64,000 bases of DNA from Gimesia sp. (GTDB lineage Bacteria > Planctomycetota > Planctomycetia > Planctomycetales > Planctomycetaceae): NCBI GenBank assembly GCA_002706765.1, contig PAJV01000068.1, positions 1 to 64,000 on the forward strand, written 5' to 3'. The position numbers and the translations under genes are program-made. Shown here one piece after another: positions 59,397 to 64,000 of this stretch. How positions within the stretch are numbered: the first letter of the stretch is position 1; each line of letters begins with the position of its first letter. The notes beneath the pieces were generated by a model that saw only the letters and a list, made by a program, of their open reading frames with translations, was not told the DNA's origin and searched no databases.

Positions 59397-61148
59397 TTGC
59401 AGGTCAGAAAGCGCAGGGCTCAGTTGTCTTACCTAATTGCATCCATCATCGAAGTGGTCACTCAAAATGTCTCGCAGGGCGTTACAAACGCCAGTGTTGC
59501 AGCCATCGCCGGTGTCTGTCTTCTGCAATACATTGTTTACACTTTTAAGATGTCAGCAGTACGGAAAGAAAACGAACAGTTCCAGCGTAACCTTTCTGAA
59601 TTTGAAGAAGAGCTGCATGATATTCAGTCCGATCGGGCGATGACGCTGATCGAGAATCATATTTTAAGAGAGTTCGTCTCACAGTCCGATTTTGATCAGG
59701 CAATTGAGCTGCTTTTAAAACGCTACGTTCCATCACTGCGAGATGGATTCGGCTTGTACCTGAATCACATTAATGGTGAATTTAAACTGCGTGAATCACG
59801 GGGAATTTCGCGGAATACAAAAGCGGTTTACGAAATTGACCGGAGTATTCTGACGCAGTTGCGGAATCAGAACGTGCTGGTATTGCGTGGTGAGAAACTG
59901 AGAGAATCGAGTATCTATCAATGTTTTCACGATCAGGACAAAGCGCGGATTCAAAAGCTGTGCCTGCTGGCCGTGTATGACAAAAAAGATATTTCCGGAA
60001 TCTTTATCACGACTGAACTGTATCCCGAAGGTGTTGATGAAGTACAGCAGGTTAAGCTGGCGAAGCGGTTACTGATCTGTGTTTCGCGTAATATTGTCAA
60101 GAATCAGGATTTTGAATCACATCGGTTTGAGTTACGCGTCACGCGGGAACAGCTTGAATTACGATCTCTGGCAGATCAGCAGTTCAAGACACCGGTAATT
60201 ATGCTGGAAGAGTTTCTGGATCGATTAAGACATTTGACCAATTCGAGTAGAGCAGGGTTATTTCTTTCGACTCCCGGCGACGCCAGTGGCTGTAAGGCGA
60301 TCGTCGAATGTGGTATCACGCTCCAGTCAGGAGTGAAAGCCCGCTGGCGGGAACATGAGATGAACCTGGTACAACTCGGGCTCAATTCCGGAGAAAATAC
60401 GTCTCTTTCGGGCGATCAACTGGAGAACCATGGGATCCGTTCCCTGGTCGGGGCTGCCTTGATCTCGCCACTGATCACAAACCGGAAACGCATTGGTGTG
60501 CTCTGTCTGACCAGTCAGGACAGTCAACCTTATGATGAACGATCTTTAAGACTGATCTCGTGGGCATCGCAGTTTTTGTCGAATACACTTCTGAAAGTGC
60601 TCAACCATGCGACGATTGAACGCCAGGCGCGGCAGGATGGATTAACGGGGCTGGTCAATCGGCGCTCATTTGATGAACTGTTTGAAGATGAGTTTCATCG
60701 GGCTCAGTCAGCCGAGACTGCCTGTTCTCTCATTTTAATCGACCTGGATCACTTCAAAGCGGTCAACGATAATTATGGTCACCAGGCGGGGGATGAAGTC
60801 CTGCGACGAGTGGCACAGATTTTACGAGAACGGATCCAGGAGATACGATCATCGGATAACGTCATCGCCGCCCGTTATGGTGGTGAAGAGCTGGCGATCC
60901 TGTTACCGGAAGTCGGATTGACGGGTACAGAACGTATCGCAGAAGTCATTCGGCATTCGATTGAAGTGAGTGTCATCGAATTCAATGAAGTTCGTATTCC
61001 TGTCACAGCCAGCCTGGGGATTTCGACTTATTCACCCCATGTGATGGACAGTGTTCAGGCGATGCTGGCAGCTGCAGACAGCGCCCTTTATCAGGCAAAA
61101 GCAGAAGGCCGCAATCGAATCTGCAGCCTGAGTTCCGCTCCGGTTTAA
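59397..61148 (+). CDS. GAF-GGDEF diguanylate cyclase, membrane-anchored
   Basis: 583 residues. A hydrophobic segment near 30-50 (VAAIAGVCLLQYIVYTF) is followed by a coiled coil (about 55-85) and two GAF-like regions (about 95-230 and 265-400). The C-terminal GGDEF domain (about 415-578) begins with ARQDGLTGLVNRRSFDELFE and has LILIDLDHFKAVNDNYGHQA and ARYGGEELAILLPE, an active-type GGEEL site. c-di-GMP synthesis is likely. The start is uncertain: TTG 59397 is used here, TTG 59424 (after AGGGCTCAG) is an alternative, and ATG 59549 would lose the membrane segment. No EAL domain is present. Confidence 0.87.
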   Translation: MQVRKRRAQLSYLIASIIEVVTQNVSQGVTNASVAAIAGVCLLQYIVYTFKMSAVRKENEQFQRNLSEFEEELHDIQSDRAMTLIENHILREFVSQSDFDQAIELLLKRYVPSLRDGFGLYLNHINGEFKLRESRGISRNTKAVYEIDRSILTQLRNQNVLVLRGEKLRESSIYQCFHDQDKARIQKLCLLAVYDKKDISGIFITTELYPEGVDEVQQVKLAKRLLICVSRNIVKNQDFESHRFELRVTREQLELRSLADQQFKTPVIMLEEFLDRLRHLTNSSRAGLFLSTPGDASGCKAIVECGITLQSGVKARWREHEMNLVQLGLNSGENTSLSGDQLENHGIRSLVGAALISPLITNRKRIGVLCLTSQDSQPYDERSLRLISWASQFLSNTLLKVLNHATIERQARQDGLTGLVNRRSFDELFEDEFHRAQSAETACSLILIDLDHFKAVNDNYGHQAGDEVLRRVAQILRERIQEIRSSDNVIAARYGGEELAILLPEVGLTGTERIAEVIRHSIEVSVIEFNEVRIPVTASLGISTYSPHVMDSVQAMLAAADSALYQAKAEGRNRICSLSSAPV

Positions 61149-61273
61149 GCGATTCCTTAAAACGAGACTGTTTTGACTTGTTTACGTCTCTCTTCTCGTA
61201 AACAATGCATTCCGATGTCTGACCGGCTCGCATTAGTTGTGTATAAGCAGTCTAGACTGTGTCCAATTTTACT

Positions 61274-61347
61274 GTAGCGTCTCCAAGGCCATTTGGGTTG
61301 AGTATAATAGAATGTGAGACGCTATGGTTAAATGTGACGCGCTCTAG
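61274..61347 (+). repeat. 74-bp dispersed element, copy C
   Basis: Third copy of the 74-bp element. In this copy the 9-bp arms TAGCGTCTC (61275-61283) and GAGACGCTA (61316-61324) form a perfect inverted repeat, and it carries the invariant GTATAATAGA. It lies between the GGDEF gene and the glycosyltransferase gene, upstream of the latter in its own orientation. Confidence 0.8.
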
Positions 61348-61432
61348 CTGTGGTCATCGCGGTATTCCTGTTCTGTAAGGGAAGCAGAACAGCCAACCTT
61401 TCATGCTCTGAATCTCTGAATTTGATAGTCTT

Positions 61433-62236
61433 ATGTCCGATCCTGAATCCAGCTCAAACAGTTCCGTACCTCAACCGGGGCGAGGGCGTGTGATCGCTGT
61501 GATGCCTGCCTACAACGCTGCCAGTACCCTGGAACGGACCGTGGCTGACATCCCGGAAGGCTCCGTTGATGAAATCGTGCTGGTCGATGACTGCAGCAGT
61601 GATAACACCGTTGAAGTGGCCAAGCGGCTGGGGTTAACGGTCATTCAGCATGAGCGAAATAAAGGTTATGGTGGAAACCAGAAGACCTGCTATCGTTATG
61701 CCCTGTCTGCAGGGGCAGACTTTGTTGTGATGATTCATCCCGATTATCAATATGACAGTCGCGTGATTCCGGTAGCAACCGAACTGATCCGACTGGGAAT
61801 CTGCGATGTGATTCTTGGTTCCCGAATCCGAACCCGTGCGGAAACCCTGGCGGGGGGGATGCCTTTTTATAAGTATGTTGCAAACCGTTTCCTGACCATT
61901 GTCGAAAATATCGCACTGGGACAGAACCTGGGAGATTTTCACAGTGGGTTTCGTGCTTACAGCCGTGAAGTCCTGGAGACAGTTCCCTTCGATAAGAATT
62001 CAGACGATTTTATTTTCGATACGCAATTCCTGGCGCAGGCGGTACACTGTGGATTCAAGCTGAGCGACATCCCGGTTCCAGTCCGTTATTTTGAAGAAGC
62101 ATCGAGTATCAATTTCAGACGCAGTGCCCGTTATGGGATTCTGACTCTGGCTGTCATGCTGCAATACTGGTTGAACCGTCTGAAGATCTGGAAATCGGAT
62201 CTGTTCTCGCAGGACAGGCAGTATATTGTCGATTGA
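61433..62236 (+). CDS. Family 2 glycosyltransferase (dolichol-phosphate mannosyltransferase-like)
   Basis: 267 residues. GT-A fold motifs: [56 protein letters not shown], the DxD-like [32 protein letters not shown], and [21 protein letters not shown] hydrophobic stretch is near 225-250 ([15 protein letters not shown]). It resembles polyprenyl-phosphate glycosyltransferases; the donor sugar and lipid are unknown. Copy C of the 74-bp element lies ~85 bp upstream. It is convergent with the LRR-like lipoprotein (11-bp gap). Confidence 0.9.
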   Translation: MSDPESSSNSSVPQPGRGRVIAVMPAYNAASTLERTVADIPEGSVDEIVLVDDCSSDNTVEVAKRLGLTVIQHERNKGYGGNQKTCYRYALSAGADFVVMIHPDYQYDSRVIPVATELIRLGICDVILGSRIRTRAETLAGGMPFYKYVANRFLTIVENIALGQNLGDFHSGFRAYSREVLETVPFDKNSDDFIFDTQFLAQAVHCGFKLSDIPVPVRYFEEASSINFRRSARYGILTLAVMLQYWLNRLKIWKSDLFSQDRQYIVD

Positions 62237-62247
62237 CTGAGGCCTGT

Positions 62248-63240
62248 TTAATTTTCAGATTTTTGATGCTTTGGAGCCGGCTGAGCCGCATCGTATTCCT
62301 TCCAGAATTCATCAGCGGCTTTAACAGTCTCAAAGCTGGTGCCCAGACCTTGAATGGTGGGGTTTTCTCTGATCACGTCCATGCCTTTTGTGATGTTGGC
62401 AGGTGTGAATATCAGCCGCTGCAAAGGCATGCCTTTCAGAGGCGTCAAATCGGTGACAGCAGAATTCGCCAGGTTCAGACGTAGAAACTGCATGCCTCTC
62501 AAAGGAGAGAGATCGGCGACTTTCGTATCCTGAATATCCAGGCTCTCCAGCAGCATGCCTTTGAGCGGAGACAGGTCCGTAATTTCGGTACTGGGAATCC
62601 AGAGTGTTTTAAGAGGCAGTGTATTGACCAGACCCAGGCTTTTGACTTTGGTATCAAACAGATTGAGTTGATTAAGGGGCATGCCCTCCAGTGGGGAAAT
62701 GTCCGAAACGGGAGTGTGCTCCATTCTGAGAATACGAATGGGCATACCCTGTAACGGACTGAGATCACTCACAAAGGATCCTTCCAGATAGAGTTCCTGT
62801 AGTTTCATTCCTTTCAGAGGACTCAGATCGGTAACCGGACAATGTGTGAGATCCAGGTACTGCAGATCCATGCCTTTCAGCGGGCTTAAGTCGGATACCG
62901 GGCAGTTCATCAGATCCAGGAACTGCAGTTTCAGAGCTTTGAGTGCAGAAATATCTTCCACGCCGATCAGTTTGGCTGAAATGATAATCCCTTTTTCTTT
63001 TCCGAATTCCGCATTGTTCTGGTAGTCGGGATTATCTTTTTTCAGGCGTTCGTGAATATCCTGTTCGGAGATGATCACTGGACCGGCAGGAGCGACCGGG
63101 ACGGGGGGATCTGCTTTGGTTGTTTTCGCCTTGTTGTCGGGCGCAGCTTCCTGGCTGCAGCCGTTCACCAGAATGATACTGATAGCAGAAATCAGAAAAG
63201 GGAAAATCAGCTGGCTTGGTTTATACATATTATTCAGCAT
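62248..63240 (-). CDS. LRR-like repeat lipoprotein
   Basis: 330 residues. The signal peptide ends in lipobox LVNGCS (Cys at ~28). A short linker rich in Lys/Pro follows, then nine 21-residue leucine-rich-type repeats of the pattern DLSPLKGM.L..L.L..T.V, for example SDLSPLKGMDLQYLDLTHC and SDISPLEGMPLNQLNLFDTK. The sixth is degenerate (KSLGLVNTLPLKTLWI). A short capping region ends the protein. Such solenoids mediate protein-protein contacts; function unknown. ATG 63240 or 63228 are both possible starts, neither with a strong Shine-Dalgarno. Confidence 0.83.
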   Translation of the reverse strand: MLNNMYKPSQLIFPFLISAISIILVNGCSQEAAPDNKAKTTKADPPVPVAPAGPVIISEQDIHERLKKDNPDYQNNAEFGKEKGIIISAKLIGVEDISALKALKLQFLDLMNCPVSDLSPLKGMDLQYLDLTHCPVTDLSPLKGMKLQELYLEGSFVSDLSPLQGMPIRILRMEHTPVSDISPLEGMPLNQLNLFDTKVKSLGLVNTLPLKTLWIPSTEITDLSPLKGMLLESLDIQDTKVADLSPLRGMQFLRLNLANSAVTDLTPLKGMPLQRLIFTPANITKGMDVIRENPTIQGLGTSFETVKAADEFWKEYDAAQPAPKHQKSEN

Positions 63241-63261
63241 TTCAGTGGAGATGGATTCGAG

Positions 63262-64000
63262 TCAGTTTACAAGTGGCAGACGACGTTCATCGAATAACAG
63301 ACCGAAGCCGGGCCGGTCTGAAACTTCGATCATGCCCTGTTGGATATCCGGTTGTCCTTTGACCCAGGTCATCCAGGGGCGACCGGTCTCTGCCAGTGGC
63401 TGGGAATCCAGGGCAGCGATCGCGTGCAACGCCCAGATTTCGCAACCCCGATGCGGACAGACACGCAAGCCGGCTTCCTGTGCCATTGTGTAGATTTTGA
63501 TCAGTTCCGTCAAACCACCACACCAGTTGACATCAGGCTGGAGCACTGTATGCAGATGCTGTTCGATGAGCGGACGAAACGCTTCTGCAGTAAATTCATG
63601 CTCGCCTCCCGCGATGGGGACTGCCGATTTATCTTTGAGGACTGCGTAGCCGGCCAGATCATCCGGGGAGAGGGGTTCTTCAATCCATTCGATCTGAAAC
63701 GGTTGGATCTCTTGCGCAATGGAGATGGTAGTTTCGATGTCCCATTTCATCCAGGCGTCGACCATCAGTAAAGGAGAAGGGCCGATGCTGTTTCGCGCCT
63801 GCTCAATGGAGGCGACCATCAATTCGCGTTGTTCCGGGGCAGCCACTTTTCCCAGATGTAATTTATAACCGGCATGCTCAGCGGTTGTCGCGAGATCTTC
63901 GGCAGACCAGACCGTGTGATAAGTCGGTATTTTTGTCCCGGGAGTGCCTCCCAGCAGTGCGACCACGGGTTGCTGTACCCGCTTTCCCTGCAGGTCCCAC
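63262..64000 (-). CDS. Mandelate-racemase/enolase-superfamily enzyme (5' partial)
   Basis: The gene runs off the right edge of the window; about 246 C-terminal residues are visible, the frame being open to 64000 (WDLQGKRVQQPVVALLGGTP). Barrel features: KLHLGK, LMVDAWMKWD (metal Asp), EWIEEPL (metal Glu), GGEHEFTAE (third acidic ligand), QPDVNWCGGLTELIKIY, and the His of the HRGCEIW loop. These fit the mandelate-racemase/sugar-acid dehydratase group. The substrate cannot be assigned without the N-terminal capping domain. It lies 21 bp upstream of the LRR-like lipoprotein gene on the same strand, so co-transcription is likely. Confidence 0.87.
   Translation of the reverse strand, partial: WDLQGKRVQQPVVALLGGTPGTKIPTYHTVWSAEDLATTAEHAGYKLHLGKVAAPEQRELMVASIEQARNSIGPSPLLMVDAWMKWDIETTISIAQEIQPFQIEWIEEPLSPDDLAGYAVLKDKSAVPIAGGEHEFTAEAFRPLIEQHLHTVLQPDVNWCGGLTELIKIYTMAQEAGLRVCPHRGCEIWALHAIAALDSQPLAETGRPWMTWVKGQPDIQQGMIEVSDRPGFGLLFDERRLPLVN

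Noticed and set aside
61274-61347. Element copy C as simply the promoter of the glycosyltransferase gene
   Set aside because: The same sequence occurs at two other places without a suitable downstream gene, and no -35 is at normal distance from its TATAAT. A promoter effect here is not excluded.

Overview
The window looks like chromosomal DNA of a planctomycete. Marker families are a PSCyt1/DUF1549/DUF1553 protein paired with a DUF1501 protein, a PVC-type membrane-bound dehydrogenase with a C-terminal CxxCH, a DUF1559 pseudopilin, a cysteine-rich YTV-type wall protein, a Cys-type sulfatase, a DUF1080 protein and an H4MPT-linked formyltransferase. A Gimesia/Planctomyces-like genus is my inference. 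I see no rRNA, tRNA, CRISPR array, insertion sequence or prophage.

Layout. 0-5.6 kb: 3' part of a giant VCBS/cadherin-like exoprotein with a metzincin-type HExxH site and dockerin-like repeats. 5.9-16.8 kb: DUF3467 protein, 2-oxoglutarate dehydrogenase E1, then on the minus strand surE, a FixL/FixJ-like sensor-regulator pair and ftr/fhcD; then a MobA-like nucleotidyltransferase and the YTV-type protein. 17-20 kb: four tandem Flp/prepilin-like genes, each followed by its own hairpin. 20-25.6 kb: purU, family-5 uracil-DNA glycosylase, an acidic membrane protein, an SMP-30/esterase fusion and a NUDIX hydrolase. 25.7-34.7 kb: aminotransferase and a phospho-signalling group (Ser/Thr kinase, FHA-GAF-PP2C phosphatase, DinG-type helicase, YbjN-like protein, second kinase). 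34.9-49 kb: secreted planctomycete-type proteins plus an aldehyde dehydrogenase. 49-56.7 kb: TPR lipoprotein, HTH protein, M20 hydrolase, pcm, sulfatase, TIM-barrel isomerase and DAHP synthase. 57-64 kb: unrecognised protein, DUF1080 protein, GAF-GGDEF protein, glycosyltransferase, LRR-like lipoprotein and a partial enolase-superfamily gene.

Most interesting signals. (1) A complete-looking transcription attenuator upstream of the DAHP synthase gene: promoter, a 43-residue Phe-rich leader peptide that is easy to miss, an 8-nt antiterminator match and an intrinsic terminator. (2) A dispersed 74-bp element present three times at exactly the same length. (3) CTCTCA motifs recurring in the leaders of five prepilin-like genes. 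(4) Proteins with altered key residues: a GDSL-type protein lacking the canonical Ser and Asp, and a DinG-type helicase lacking one Fe-S cysteine.

Many genes stand alone with their own signals. Likely co-transcribed groups are the sensor kinase/regulator (perhaps with ftr), the PSCyt/DUF1501 pair, and DAHP synthase with the downstream isomerase.
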